Below are positions 34,159 to 42,682 of a stretch of DNA of 64,000 nucleotides, piece after piece. Location of the stretch: contig NZ_CP109130.1 in assembly GCF_035917975.1 (NCBI RefSeq), positions 5,580,001-5,644,000 of the forward strand, in the 5' to 3' direction. The stretch is from Streptosporangium sp. NBC_01756. Its GTDB lineage: Bacteria > Actinomycetota > Actinomycetes > Streptosporangiales > Streptosporangiaceae. The notes beneath the pieces are model-generated. The model saw nothing but the letters and a program-made list of their open reading frames with translations, was not told the origin of the DNA and ran no database searches. Made by a program: the position numbers and the translations under genes. How positions within the stretch are numbered: the first letter of the stretch is position 1; the number at the start of each line of letters is the position of its first letter.

Positions 34159-34188
34159 AATGTATGCAGGCGCAAGTATTTATGTCTA
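34159..34188 (-). promoter_or_regulatory. Candidate promoter of the 66-residue small protein
   Basis: Read on the minus strand: TAGACA, 18 bases, TACATT, in a markedly AT-rich patch. The transcript would start about 35 bases before the ATG at 34116. Confidence 0.45.
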
Positions 34189-34291
34189 TCGAGACCTACT
34201 TCACCTAACGCTTTAGAAGCTCTGAATGATCGACTGTGCCGAACCGGCACCCGGTGGCGGTTTCCTGGCCGCTGCGCCGTAATGTGCAGCC

Positions 34292-36877
34292 ATGAGCGTC
34301 AACCCCACCGACACCGCGATGCGCCGGGCCCTGGCCCGTGCCCGTGACGGAAAAGCTCTCGACCTGACCGAAGCCGTCGTGCTGCTGCACGCCCGAGACG
34401 CCCACCTCGACACCCTTCTCCAGCACGCCGGACGGGTCAGGGACGCGGGCCTGGAGGCGGTGGGACGACAAGGGATCATCACCTACAGCCGCAAGGTCTT
34501 CATCCCGCTGACCCGGCTCTGTCGTGACCGATGTGGCTACTGCACGTTCGCCACCGCGCCGCACAAGCTGGAGAGCATGTATCTCAGCCCCGACGAGGTG
34601 CTTCAGATCGCCGCCCAGGGCGCGGCGATGGGGTGCAAGGAGGCGCTGTTCACCCTGGGCGACCGGCCGGAGGACCGCTGGCCCCAGGCCCGCGAGTGGC
34701 TGCACGCGCACGGTTACGACGACACCCTCTCCTATGTCCGCGCCATGGCCGTCCGGGTGCTGGAGGAGACCGGACTGCTGCCGCACCTCAACCCCGGCGT
34801 CATGAGCTGGCAGGACCTGCAGCGTCTCAAGCCGGTCGCGCCGTCGATGGGCATGATGCTGGAGACGACCTCGCGGCGGCTGTTCGAGGAGAAGGGGCAG
34901 CCGCACTACGGCTCACCGGACAAGGACCCCGCGGTACGGCTGCGCGTGCTGGAGGACGCCGGCCGGACGAACGTACCGTTCACCAGCGGCATCCTCATCG
35001 GCATCGGTGAGACGGTCGAGGACCGGGCCGAGTCGCTGTTCGCGCTGCGCAGAGTGGCGCGCGAGTACGGCGGGCTCCAGGAGATCATCGTCCAGAACTT
35101 CCGTGCCAAGCCCGACACGGCCATGCGCGGCATGCCGGACGCCGACCTGCAGGAACTGGCCGCCACGATCGCGGTGACCCGGCTGGTGCTCGGGCCCAGG
35201 ATGCGGGTGCAGGCGCCGCCGAACCTGGTCGACTCCGAGTACGAGCTGATGATCAGGGCGGGCATCGACGACTGGGGCGGGATCTCCCCGCTGACGCCCG
35301 ACCACGTCAACCCCGAGCGACCCTGGCCGCAGATCGACGACCTCGCCGCCCGGACGGCCGCGGCCGGGTTCGCCCTGCGGGAACGGCTGACCATCTACCC
35401 CGAGTACGTGCTGGCCGGAGAGCCCTGGCTCGACCCCCGGCTCAACGCGCACGTGGCGGCGCTGGCCGATCCGGAGACCGGGCTCGCCCGCGAGGACGCG
35501 ATCCCGGCGGGCCTTCCCTGGCAGGAGCCGGACGGCGGATTCGTCTCCCTCGGCCGAACCGACCTGCACACGGCCGTCGACACCGAGGGCCGCACCGCTG
35601 ACCGCCGGGACGACTTCGACCACGTCTACGGCGACTGGGACGCCCTCAGGGAGCGGCTTCCGGCTCCCGCGGTGCTCGTCGGGGAGGCCGGGGCGGCCCT
35701 GCGGCAGGCCGCCGCGGACCCCACCCGGCTGACCGACGAGCAGGCCCTCGCCCTCCTCGACGTCGCCGGTGACCACGACGGCGCGGGGGCGGACGACGCG
35801 GCGCTGGAGGAACTGTGCCGGATCGCCGACGACCTCCGCAGGGAGGTGGCCGGCGACGACGTGACCTACGTGGTCAACCGGAACATCAACTTCACCAACG
35901 TCTGCTACACCGGCTGCCGGTTCTGCGCCTTCGCGCAGCGCCGTACCGACGCCGACGCCTACACGCTGAGCCTTGAGCAGGTCGCCGACCGGGCCTGGGA
36001 GGGCTGGCAGGCGGGAGCGACCGAGGTGTGCATGCAGGGCGGAATCCATCCGGACATGCCCGGCAGCGCCTACTTCGACATCGCCCGCGCGGTCAAGGCA
36101 CGGGTGCCGGAGATGCACGTCCACGCCTTCTCCCCGATGGAGGTCATCAACGGCGCCAGCCGTACGGCCCTGTCCATCGAGGACTGGCTGGTCGCGGCCA
36201 AGGAGGCGGGGGTCGACTCGCTGCCGGGCACCGCGGCGGAGATCCTCGACGACGACGTGCGCTGGGTGCTGACCAAGGGCAAGCTGCCCACCGCCGAGTG
36301 GGTCGAGGTGGTCACCACCGCGCACCGGGTCGGCATCCCGACGACATCCACGATGATGTACGGCCACGTCGACAACCACGCCCACTGGGTGCAGCACATC
36401 CGGCTGATCCGCCGCATCCAGGAGGAGACCGGCGGGTTCTCCGAGTTCGTGCTGCTGCCGTTCGTCCACCACAGCGCGCCCATCTACCTCGCCGGGATCG
36501 CCAGGCCCGGACCCACCGCGCGGGAGAACCGGGCCGTGCACGCACTGGCCCGCATCCTGCTGCACGGCGCGATCGGCAACATCCAGTGCTCCTGGGTCAA
36601 GCTCCAGGACGGCCTGTGCCGCCAGGTGCTCCAAGGCGGGGTCAACGACCTCGGCGGCACCCTGATGGAGGAGACGATCAGCCGGATGGCGGGGTCGGAG
36701 AACGGCTCCTTCAAAACGATCAGCGACATCGCGGCCATGGTCGCCCCGACCGGCCGGCCGCTCCGGCAGCGGACCACCTCCTACGGGGTGCCGGACGGGG
36801 AACGGCTGGCCGCGGCGGCGGCGAGCGACGGCGTCTGCCAGAGCGTACGGAGGCTCCTGCCACTCGAACAGGTGTGA
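34292..36877 (+). CDS. fbiC: Bifunctional FO synthase FbiC (CofG-CofH fusion)
   Basis: 861 residues. Two radical-SAM domains in tandem: the CofG half with Cys77-Cys81-Cys84 ('[10 protein letters not shown]') and the CofH half with Cys538-Cys542-Cys545 ('[10 protein letters not shown]'). Each binds a 4Fe-4S cluster and cleaves SAM. Together they join tyrosine and the ribityl-diaminouracil intermediate into FO, the deazaflavin core of F420. Full length for actinobacterial FbiC. No clear ribosome-binding site before ATG 34292. fbiA and fbiB lie 4 kb downstream on the other strand, separated by the defence pair, so F420 genes are clustered but not one operon. Confidence 0.95.
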   Translation: MSVNPTDTAMRRALARARDGKALDLTEAVVLLHARDAHLDTLLQHAGRVRDAGLEAVGRQGIITYSRKVFIPLTRLCRDRCGYCTFATAPHKLESMYLSPDEVLQIAAQGAAMGCKEALFTLGDRPEDRWPQAREWLHAHGYDDTLSYVRAMAVRVLEETGLLPHLNPGVMSWQDLQRLKPVAPSMGMMLETTSRRLFEEKGQPHYGSPDKDPAVRLRVLEDAGRTNVPFTSGILIGIGETVEDRAESLFALRRVAREYGGLQEIIVQNFRAKPDTAMRGMPDADLQELAATIAVTRLVLGPRMRVQAPPNLVDSEYELMIRAGIDDWGGISPLTPDHVNPERPWPQIDDLAARTAAAGFALRERLTIYPEYVLAGEPWLDPRLNAHVAALADPETGLAREDAIPAGLPWQEPDGGFVSLGRTDLHTAVDTEGRTADRRDDFDHVYGDWDALRERLPAPAVLVGEAGAALRQAAADPTRLTDEQALALLDVAGDHDGAGADDAALEELCRIADDLRREVAGDDVTYVVNRNINFTNVCYTGCRFCAFAQRRTDADAYTLSLEQVADRAWEGWQAGATEVCMQGGIHPDMPGSAYFDIARAVKARVPEMHVHAFSPMEVINGASRTALSIEDWLVAAKEAGVDSLPGTAAEILDDDVRWVLTKGKLPTAEWVEVVTTAHRVGIPTTSTMMYGHVDNHAHWVQHIRLIRRIQEETGGFSEFVLLPFVHHSAPIYLAGIARPGPTARENRAVHALARILLHGAIGNIQCSWVKLQDGLCRQVLQGGVNDLGGTLMEETISRMAGSENGSFKTISDIAAMVAPTGRPLRQRTTSYGVPDGERLAAAAASDGVCQSVRRLLPLEQV

Positions 36878-37220
36878 CAGGTCCACAGCACCGGACGTCG
36901 AGCGCAGCCCGCACACCCGGACCGCGCGGAGCCTTGGCGCTCCGCGCGGCCCGTGCTCGGGCCGCGCTCGATCGGGCCACCCGCAGGACGTCCCATTCGG
37001 CTTGCTGTCATCCGGGTCGGCGGGATGTCATGCGGCGGCCAAGCATGCTCTGACGCCGCACATCGCCACAGACCTCATACCGCGCGACCAGATCTCCGGT
37101 GGCAGGGCAACTTCTATGCTGGCATCCGATAGAGGGATGTCATAGGCTTTTACATGCAGGCTCTGTGCGCCGGGACGTAGATAACAGGGCAGGGAGCCCT
37201 GTCTCGGCAGGAGGTCTACG
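36878..37220. other. 343-base gap between fbiC and the RloA-like gene
   Basis: No convincing gene. It holds the fbiC terminator (36922-36949) and, next to the downstream gene, a short hairpin ACAGGGC/GCCCTGT at 37184-37202 just before the AGGAGG ribosome-binding site. A TAGATA at 37178 could be a -10 box but lacks a well-spaced -35. Base composition falls from here on, marking the edge of the likely acquired segment. Confidence 0.5.
36922..36949. terminator. fbiC terminator
   Basis: CCGCGCGGAGC and GCTCCGCGCGG, a perfect 11-bp stem with a 6-base loop, 44 bases past the fbiC stop. No U-tract, as is common in high-GC actinobacteria. Confidence 0.65.
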
Positions 37221-38495
37221 GTGCTGATCCGTTTCCGGGTGGCAAACCACCGGTCCATCCGCAGCGAGCACGAGCTGTCTCTGATCGCAACCGAATTCGA
37301 TGAGGGTGCGGGACGCAGAACCGGTCTCAAGCACCGGGGACGAGACATCTCGGCGCAACCCGTGCTGGGTGTGTTCGGAGCCAACGCGTCGGGGAAGTCC
37401 AACCTGCTCAGCGGTTTCCAACTTATGCGTGACGCGGTGCGCAATTCCTTCGCTGACTGGGCCAAGACGCCGGAGGCGGTTCCCCGGCAGCCCTTCAAGC
37501 TCGATCCCGCGTCTCGCGAGGAGACGACCCTGTTCGAGGTGGACCTTGCGCTGGGCCGGGATCCTGTTCGCTACACCTACGGCTTCGAGTTGTCGGATGA
37601 GCGGGTGGAGGCGGAATGGCTTCACGCATATCCGCATGGCCGCCGCAACATCTGGTTCGACCGAGAGGCGGACCGCCCGGAGTCGGAGGGCGGAGAGTTC
37701 ATCTTCAAAGGAGAGGGCTTCAGAGGAGAACGGGAACCCCTGGTCAGGCTGACCCGCCCGAACGCCCTGTTCCTGTCCGTCGGCGCGACTCTCAACGATC
37801 CCCAGTTGTCGGCGGTACACAGGTGGTTCCTCGGCAACCTGTGGTTGGTGGCGCCGGGAAGGGCTCTCAGCGCCCGGATGGACTGGACCAAGCAGCTTCT
37901 GACTAGCTCGGATCAGGCGGAGAACCACCATCAGCGGATCACGCAGTTGCTGCAGTCGGCCGATCTGGGAGTCACCCGCCTCGACACAGACCCCGAGACC
38001 GGTGAGATCAGGTTGTGGCACCGTACGCCGGACGGTGGAGAGACACCACTGGACTTCCGCACGGAAGAGTCCCTGGGCACCCATGCCTGGTTCGCCTTCC
38101 TGGGGCCCATGCTCACCGCGCTCGATCAGGGATCGGTCCTGCTGGTGGACGAGTTGGATTCGAGCCTGCACCCCGCACTCGCAGCCGAGGTCGTCCGGGT
38201 TTTCCAAGATCCTGCGTCCAATCCCCGTGGCGCACAGCTGATCTTCACAACGCACGATGCGACCCTGCTGGGCAGTGAGGTGCTCGACCGGCCGCTCAAC
38301 CGTGATCAGGTGTGGATCACGGTGAAGCAACGCTCAGGAGAGAGCGAGCTGTATCCGCTGACAGAGGCCAAGCCGCGCAAGGAGGAGAACCTGGAGCGTG
38401 GTTATCTGCGTGGCCGTTACGGTGGGGTGCCGCGGGTCACCGCCGGAAAGATCGTCCGTGAGCTGTCCCGGCGAGAGGCGAAGGCGACCGCGTGA
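37221..38495 (+). CDS. AAA-family ATPase, RloA/AbiLi-like
   Basis: 424 residues from GTG 37221, 6 bases after a perfect AGGAGG. 'MLIRFRVANHRSIRSEHELS' is the usual N-terminus of AAA_15/AAA_21 (OLD-like) ATPases. Walker A is 'FGANASGKSN'. 'LLVDELDSSLHP' is Walker B, preceded by a signature-like region, and 'IFTTHDATLLG' is the switch His. The overlap with an RloB-type gene (GTGA) defines the RloA/RloB pair, equivalent to AbiLi/AbiLii of lactococcal abortive infection. Likely role: sensing phage and controlling the nuclease partner. Lower GC than the neighbours suggests transfer. Confidence 0.85.
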   Translation: MLIRFRVANHRSIRSEHELSLIATEFDEGAGRRTGLKHRGRDISAQPVLGVFGANASGKSNLLSGFQLMRDAVRNSFADWAKTPEAVPRQPFKLDPASREETTLFEVDLALGRDPVRYTYGFELSDERVEAEWLHAYPHGRRNIWFDREADRPESEGGEFIFKGEGFRGEREPLVRLTRPNALFLSVGATLNDPQLSAVHRWFLGNLWLVAPGRALSARMDWTKQLLTSSDQAENHHQRITQLLQSADLGVTRLDTDPETGEIRLWHRTPDGGETPLDFRTEESLGTHAWFAFLGPMLTALDQGSVLLVDELDSSLHPALAAEVVRVFQDPASNPRGAQLIFTTHDATLLGSEVLDRPLNRDQVWITVKQRSGESELYPLTEAKPRKEENLERGYLRGRYGGVPRVTAGKIVRELSRREAKATA

Positions 38496-39370
38496 GCAGG
38501 CGTGCGGGGAGAGAACAGGAACAGGGAAGGCGGAGAAGACGCGGACGTCTGGAGGACGAGCGTCCACTGGCTCCGAGAGTCGGCTCGCACACACGTGAAG
38601 TACGGGTGCTGTACGTGGCCTGTGAGGGTGAATCCACGGAACCGGACTATCTGGACTATCTGAACGAACAGTTCGGAGATGGCGACGATCAGAACAGACA
38701 GCTTTTCCGGATCCAGCCAGTTTTCCGTAAGAACGGGATGTCCCCTTCAGGAGTCGTGGAAGCCGCACGAGAGGCCGCCGATGAGGACGAGGCATGGGCA
38801 CTCTTCGACCGCGATCAGTGGAGTGACATCCCGCAGGCGGTCAAGGCCGCAGCCCATTCCAAGGTCGAGCTTGCGTTCTCACACCCGTCATTTGACCTAT
38901 GGCTGCTGCTGCACTTCCAGGCATTCGGAGGGGCGCAGAGCGGCAGCAGCAAGCTCGTGGTCGAGAAGTTACGGCAGGCCAAGGGCGCGGATGCTCTCAA
39001 GGACTACGACAGGAGGGGAGACAAGAGCCTGAAGGGAGCTCGACGCGATGCCCTGAAAGATCGAGAGGGCGATGCAGTGGTGCATGCCCGGAACCTGGTC
39101 GCCTCCTGCGCTCAGGGACTCTGCAAGCCCAGCCGAGCGAAGACCGAGCCGGTGGGCCACGATGCCAGACCGCAGTCTCCTCCGGAGTGGGCAGCCCGCT
39201 CCGGGCACGCCCCGGAGTGCCCGGTCCTTCAGCGTGATCCGTCCACCGACGTATGGCGTCTACTGGTGACACTGGGTATCGACGGACGGAAGTCGAGCAT
39301 GGGCACGCCCGCAGAGAAAGCCACGGCTCCCTCCTCGCGGGTCGGCCGCAACGGGCGCACGCCCAACTGA
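38492..39370 (+). CDS. RloB-family protein (AbiLii-like, TOPRIM-type nuclease candidate)
   Basis: 292 residues from GTG 38492. After a very basic N-terminus come 'VACEGESTEPDYLDYL' (TOPRIM-type Glu), 'ALFDRDQW' (D-x-D) and 'AFSHPSFDLWLLLHF', the most characteristic RloB motif. 'DPSTDVWRLL' near residue 250 matches the normal end of RloB. Here about 35 further residues follow and an unusual Pro/His-rich stretch precedes it, so the C-terminus is longer than usual. Presumed effector of the pair, acting on nucleic acid after ATPase activation. Confidence 0.8.
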   Translation: MSRRAGREQEQGRRRRRGRLEDERPLAPRVGSHTREVRVLYVACEGESTEPDYLDYLNEQFGDGDDQNRQLFRIQPVFRKNGMSPSGVVEAAREAADEDEAWALFDRDQWSDIPQAVKAAAHSKVELAFSHPSFDLWLLLHFQAFGGAQSGSSKLVVEKLRQAKGADALKDYDRRGDKSLKGARRDALKDREGDAVVHARNLVASCAQGLCKPSRAKTEPVGHDARPQSPPEWAARSGHAPECPVLQRDPSTDVWRLLVTLGIDGRKSSMGTPAEKATAPSSRVGRNGRTPN

Positions 39371-39494
39371 GCCATTTGCTGTTCGAAGGTGCGGCCGAGC
39401 GACCGTACCCCTGCTGTGTCGCGTGTTGTGACGGTGTCGGGGAGGCGGCGTCCACCTGCCTGGACGGTTCCGGCTGAGGTCGGGGAAACAGTTC

Positions 39495-39524
39495 TTGGCA
39501 TTTCCGTAGTCGTTCGCATACTCT
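39495..39524 (+). promoter_or_regulatory. Candidate promoter of the twin small membrane genes
   Basis: TTGGCA, 18 bases, TACTCT. The predicted transcript start is about 35 bases before ATG 39566, so the small genes can be expressed independently of the RloAB pair. Confidence 0.5.
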
Positions 39525-39565
39525 TAGTGATGAAATCCTGCTTCCTTCCAGGTGGGAGTGCACCA

Positions 39566-39640
39566 ATGGACAGTGCGGACGGCCGGATCCTGATGCTCAT
39601 CGTGGTCGCGATGATCGTGTTCGCCATTTCGCAGCTCTGA
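39566..39640 (+). CDS. 24-residue membrane peptide (copy 1 of a duplicated small gene)
   Basis: 24 residues from ATG 39566, with GGGAG 7 bases upstream. It starts M-D-S-A-D-G-R and continues as one hydrophobic helix to the end, with no soluble domain. About 32 bases of leader and the first 20 or so codons match copy 2 (39699), so it arose by tandem duplication and is either truncated or the minimal form. Too short for standard gene callers. It resembles small single-helix membrane peptides, including type I toxins, but no antisense RNA can be identified from sequence alone. Confidence 0.55.
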   Translation: MDSADGRILMLIVVAMIVFAISQL

Positions 39641-39698
39641 CAGCCCCGACATACCCGCAGCGACGAGAATCCTGCTTCCCCCTGGTAGGAGTGCAACG

Positions 39699-39953
39699 TT
39701 GGACAGCTCGGACGGCCGTGTCCTGATCATCATCGTGATCGCGACGATCGTCTTCTTCGTCGGGCGGCGTTTCCAGCGGACGCTCGACGCCTGGGCCAAC
39801 TGGGGCAAGGCGCTCCAGACGGTGGCCGAGGCGATGGCGAAGGTCCCGGATGCGAAGGCGGCGGCCTGGACGGCGATCCGGAGAATGATCGTGGTCGGCC
39901 TGGGGACGCTGATCCTGTTCGCGGCGATCGTGAACGCGATCCGATACGGATGA
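39699..39953 (+). CDS. 84-residue membrane protein (copy 2 of a duplicated small gene)
   Basis: 84 residues from TTG 39699, preceded by TAGGAG. Starts M-D-S-S-D-G-R-V, then a hydrophobic helix, an amphipathic middle ('FQRTLDAWANWGKALQTVAE') and a second hydrophobic helix near the C-terminus. The family is not recognised. The leader and first helix match copy 1. A strong hairpin follows at 40057. Lying right after the RloAB pair, it could be an accessory membrane component or an unrelated hitch-hiker. Confidence 0.6.
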   Translation: MDSSDGRVLIIIVIATIVFFVGRRFQRTLDAWANWGKALQTVAEAMAKVPDAKAAAWTAIRRMIVVGLGTLILFAAIVNAIRYG

Positions 39954-40056
39954 AACCCTGAAAATGCTGATCTGCCGTCATCGGCGGCCGTGTTCCCGGA
40001 GGCGTTCTCCGGGGCCGTGGCCCGGCATCGGCCGAAACCGCGGAAGCCGATCCCGG

Positions 40057-40094
40057 CCCTGCTTCCGAAGACCGATCGGTCCTCGGAAGCAGGG
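40057..40094. terminator. Bidirectional terminator between the small membrane gene and fbiB
   Basis: CCCTGCTTCCGA and TCGGAAGCAGGG, a perfect 12-bp stem; the 14-base centre contains a further GACCGA/TCGGTC inverted repeat. It separates two converging transcripts. Confidence 0.7.
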
Positions 40095-40135
40095 AGTCCC
40101 GTCAGCGGGTGGCCGGCCGTACCAAGCCCGTACGG

Positions 40136-41455
40136 CTAGCGGACGGCGATGAAGTCGGCCGCCTGCCGGGGGGCGCGGTCACGGGGCGGGGCGGCCGGAT
40201 GGCCGATGGCCACGGCGCCCATCGGGTCCCAGTCCGCAGGCAGGTCGAGCACCTCGCGGACCACCTCGCGGCAGAACATGGTGGAGGACACCCAGGCCGA
40301 GCCCAGGCCCTCCACCGCGAGCTGGACGAGGAAGTTCTGCACTCCGGCGCCCGTGGCGACCACGAACATCTCCCGCTCGGCGGCGTTGCGCCGGTCGTCG
40401 CGGTAGGTGTGCGAGCCGTCCATGACCAGGCAGGGAACGGCGAGGTAGGGCGCGGCGCGCAGCACGTCTCCGCGCCGGATCCGCTTGGCGATCGACTCCT
40501 CGGAGAAACCGTCACCGCGCAGGTCGGTGATCCACGCCTCGCGCATGGCGTCGAGCAGTTTGCCCCGGATCCCGGCCGACTCCAGCAGGACGAACCGCCA
40601 CGGGGTGGTGTGGTGCGGGGCGGGGGCGGCGATGGCCGCGTCCACCGCCCGGCGGACCCTGGCTCCGTCCACCGGCGTGTCGGAGAACTCGCGGACGGTC
40701 CTGCGCGCGAAGACCACGTCACGGGAGCCGTACCGGAACATGTCGTCCTCGGACGGACGGATCAGCTCGCGGATTCCCGGGCCGTCGTCCTCGGTGGTGT
40801 ATTCGGCCAGGCCTCGGAGCACCGCTACCGGAGTCTGTGCCAGCTTGCCCTTGACCAGGTCTCCGGCGGCGGCGAACTCGTCGGCGATCGCGGTCAGGGT
40901 GACCTCCAGCGCGTTGCCGTGGTCGTCGGACAGGCCCCGGTAGTCGAGCACGGGGGTCACTCCGGCCGCGCCGACGGCGAGGTCGGTCTGGCCGTTGCGC
41001 CAGGGACGGCCGAAGGTGTCGGAGACCACTACGCCGACCGAGACGCCGAGCCGCTCCCAGATGCTCGTCCGGACGGCCGCGGCGGAGGCGTCGGGGTCGA
41101 CGGGCAGCAGGACGACCGTGCCGGGTTCGGTGTTGGAGGCGTCCACCCCGGCGGCGGCCATGACGAATCCGTGCGCGGTCTGCGCGATCACCGTCTCGCC
41201 CCGGCGGGCGACGACCCGGGTGGTCTCGGCGGCGATGGCCTCACCGCGTCCGACGCCTTGGAGGACCCGGCCCTCGGCCTTGCTGGAGATCTTGGAGGTG
41301 ACCACGAGGATGTCCCCGTCGCGCAGGTCGGGTGAGGCCGCGGCGATCAGCTCGCCGACGTCGTCGCCCTCCCGCACCTCGGGGATCCCCTGGATCGGGA
41401 AGATCTCCAGGCGGCCGTCGCCCTGGTCGCCCCGCCTGCGGTGGATCCTGTTCAC
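40136..41455 (-). CDS. fbiB: F420-0:gamma-glutamyl ligase / FMN-dependent reductase FbiB
   Basis: 439 residues from GTG 41455. Residues 15-250 are the CofE domain ('FPIQGIPEV', '[11 protein letters not shown]', '[21 protein letters not shown]'), which adds the poly-gamma-glutamate tail of F420. Residues 260-439 are a nitroreductase-type FMN domain ('[14 protein letters not shown]', '[11 protein letters not shown]', '[13 protein letters not shown]') that reduces dehydro-F420-0. This fusion is the normal actinobacterial form. Start overlaps the fbiA stop by 4 bases, so the two are translationally coupled. Confidence 0.95.
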   Translation of the reverse strand: MNRIHRRRGDQGDGRLEIFPIQGIPEVREGDDVGELIAAASPDLRDGDILVVTSKISSKAEGRVLQGVGRGEAIAAETTRVVARRGETVIAQTAHGFVMAAAGVDASNTEPGTVVLLPVDPDASAAAVRTSIWERLGVSVGVVVSDTFGRPWRNGQTDLAVGAAGVTPVLDYRGLSDDHGNALEVTLTAIADEFAAAGDLVKGKLAQTPVAVLRGLAEYTTEDDGPGIRELIRPSEDDMFRYGSRDVVFARRTVREFSDTPVDGARVRRAVDAAIAAPAPHHTTPWRFVLLESAGIRGKLLDAMREAWITDLRGDGFSEESIAKRIRRGDVLRAAPYLAVPCLVMDGSHTYRDDRRNAAEREMFVVATGAGVQNFLVQLAVEGLGSAWVSSTMFCREVVREVLDLPADWDPMGAVAIGHPAAPPRDRAPRQAADFIAVR

Positions 41456-42432
41456 AGCTCTTCCTCGCCCTTCGCTCCGTCCGGCTCCCGCCGGGAGGCC
41501 GACAGTTCGGCGGCCAGGTCGAGAGCGGCCTGGGCGATGGCCGCGGCGGACTCGACGTCATGCATGATCAGGGGACGGGACCGGACGCTGACGCCGTCGA
41601 GGCGGACGCCTTCGTCCTCCTCGGCGACCAGCCAGCCGTCCACCAGGGCCGAGCCGTACAGCTCCAGGACCGCCTGGGGGGTCGTGTCCACGCCGATCGC
41701 GGTCAGGCAGGCGTCCGCCATGCCGCGGACCGGGGCGCCGCCGACGATGGGGGAGACGCCGACGACCGTCTTGGACATGAGGGCCTCGCGGATGCCCTTG
41801 ATCTGCAGGATCGTGCCGATGCTGACCACCGGGTTGGACGGCGGCAGGATCACCACGTCGGCGTCGGCGATGGCCTCCAGCACGCCGGGGGCGGGCCTGG
41901 CCTGGTCCGCGCCGACCAGGATGATCTCTTCGGCGGGGACGGAGGCGCGCAGCCGTACCCACCACTCCTGGAAGTGGACGGCCCGGCGGCCCTGCTCGTC
42001 GGAGATGACCACGTGGGTCTCGGTCCGGTCGTCGCTCATCGGGATCAGCCGTACGCCCGGCTCCCAGCGCGCGCACAGCGCCTCGGTGACCGCCGACAGC
42101 GGGTAGCCGGCCCGGAGCATCTGGGTGCGCACGATATGGGTGGCGAAGTCACGGTCGCCCAGGCCGAACCACTGGGGTTCGACGCCGTAGGCGGCCAGTT
42201 CCTCCTTGACGACGTGCGTCTCCTTCTGCCGCCCCCAGCCCTGCTCCTCGTCGATGCCGCCGCCCAGGGTGTACATCACGGTGTCGAGGTCGGGGCAGAC
42301 CTGCAGGCCGTAGAGAGTGATGTCGTCACCGGTGTTGCCGATGACGGTGATCTCTGATTCGGGGGCGGCGGTGAGAAGGCCGCGCAGGAAGCGGGCACCG
42401 CCGATTCCGCCGGCTAGGGACACTATGCGCAT
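41452..42432 (-). CDS. fbiA: 2-phospho-L-lactate / phosphoenolpyruvate transferase FbiA (CofD)
   Basis: 326 residues from ATG 42432 ([12 protein letters not shown]...); an upstream in-frame start at 42489 would add non-conserved sequence. '[14 protein letters not shown]' and '[12 protein letters not shown]' are the CofD substrate-binding loops, and '[14 protein letters not shown]' is also diagnostic. It joins a lactyl- or enolpyruvyl-diphospho-guanosine to FO, giving (dehydro-)F420-0. It heads the fbiAB operon. A FbiD/CofC guanylyltransferase gene is not seen in this window. Confidence 0.95.
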   Translation of the reverse strand: MRIVSLAGGIGGARFLRGLLTAAPESEITVIGNTGDDITLYGLQVCPDLDTVMYTLGGGIDEEQGWGRQKETHVVKEELAAYGVEPQWFGLGDRDFATHIVRTQMLRAGYPLSAVTEALCARWEPGVRLIPMSDDRTETHVVISDEQGRRAVHFQEWWVRLRASVPAEEIILVGADQARPAPGVLEAIADADVVILPPSNPVVSIGTILQIKGIREALMSKTVVGVSPIVGGAPVRGMADACLTAIGVDTTPQAVLELYGSALVDGWLVAEEDEGVRLDGVSVRSRPLIMHDVESAAAIAQAALDLAAELSASRREPDGAKGEEEL

Positions 42433-42537
42433 GGCGTCCAGTCTTTCACTGCCTCGGACACGCCGGTTCGAAGGCCTTCCGCCGTGCACGGGGTCGCCTT
42501 GTCTTGATCGTTACGAGGGCCGTCTTCGCTGGCAGGG

Positions 42538-42565
42538 TTGCCTCCAGTGGTTCGCTAAATATACG
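42538..42565 (+). promoter_or_regulatory. Candidate promoter in the fbiA / Q-rich membrane gene divergent region
   Basis: TTGCCT, 16 bases, TATACG, in the only AT-rich patch of the 250-base gap 42433-42682. The same patch on the other strand reads TATATT and might serve fbiA, so overlapping divergent promoters are possible. Confidence 0.4.
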
Positions 42566-42682
42566 ACAATAAGGTGCAGTGAAGTACATATGGGATTCCT
42601 GAGGTTTCTGGGTCTCCCGACGTTGAAGTCGACCATGTGCAAAACTGTGCCGGGTTTACCTAAAGACCCGTTGGGGGTAGTT

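Noticed and set aside
37140-38330. A minus-strand frame opposite the RloA-like ATPase
   Set aside because: No start signals or domains. The plus strand has Walker motifs and a perfect ribosome-binding site.
39229-39808. Minus-strand frames opposite the twin membrane micro-ORFs, both with related sequences
   Set aside because: Their similarity is a by-product of the plus-strand duplication. The ribosome-binding sites and hydrophobic helices are on the plus strand.
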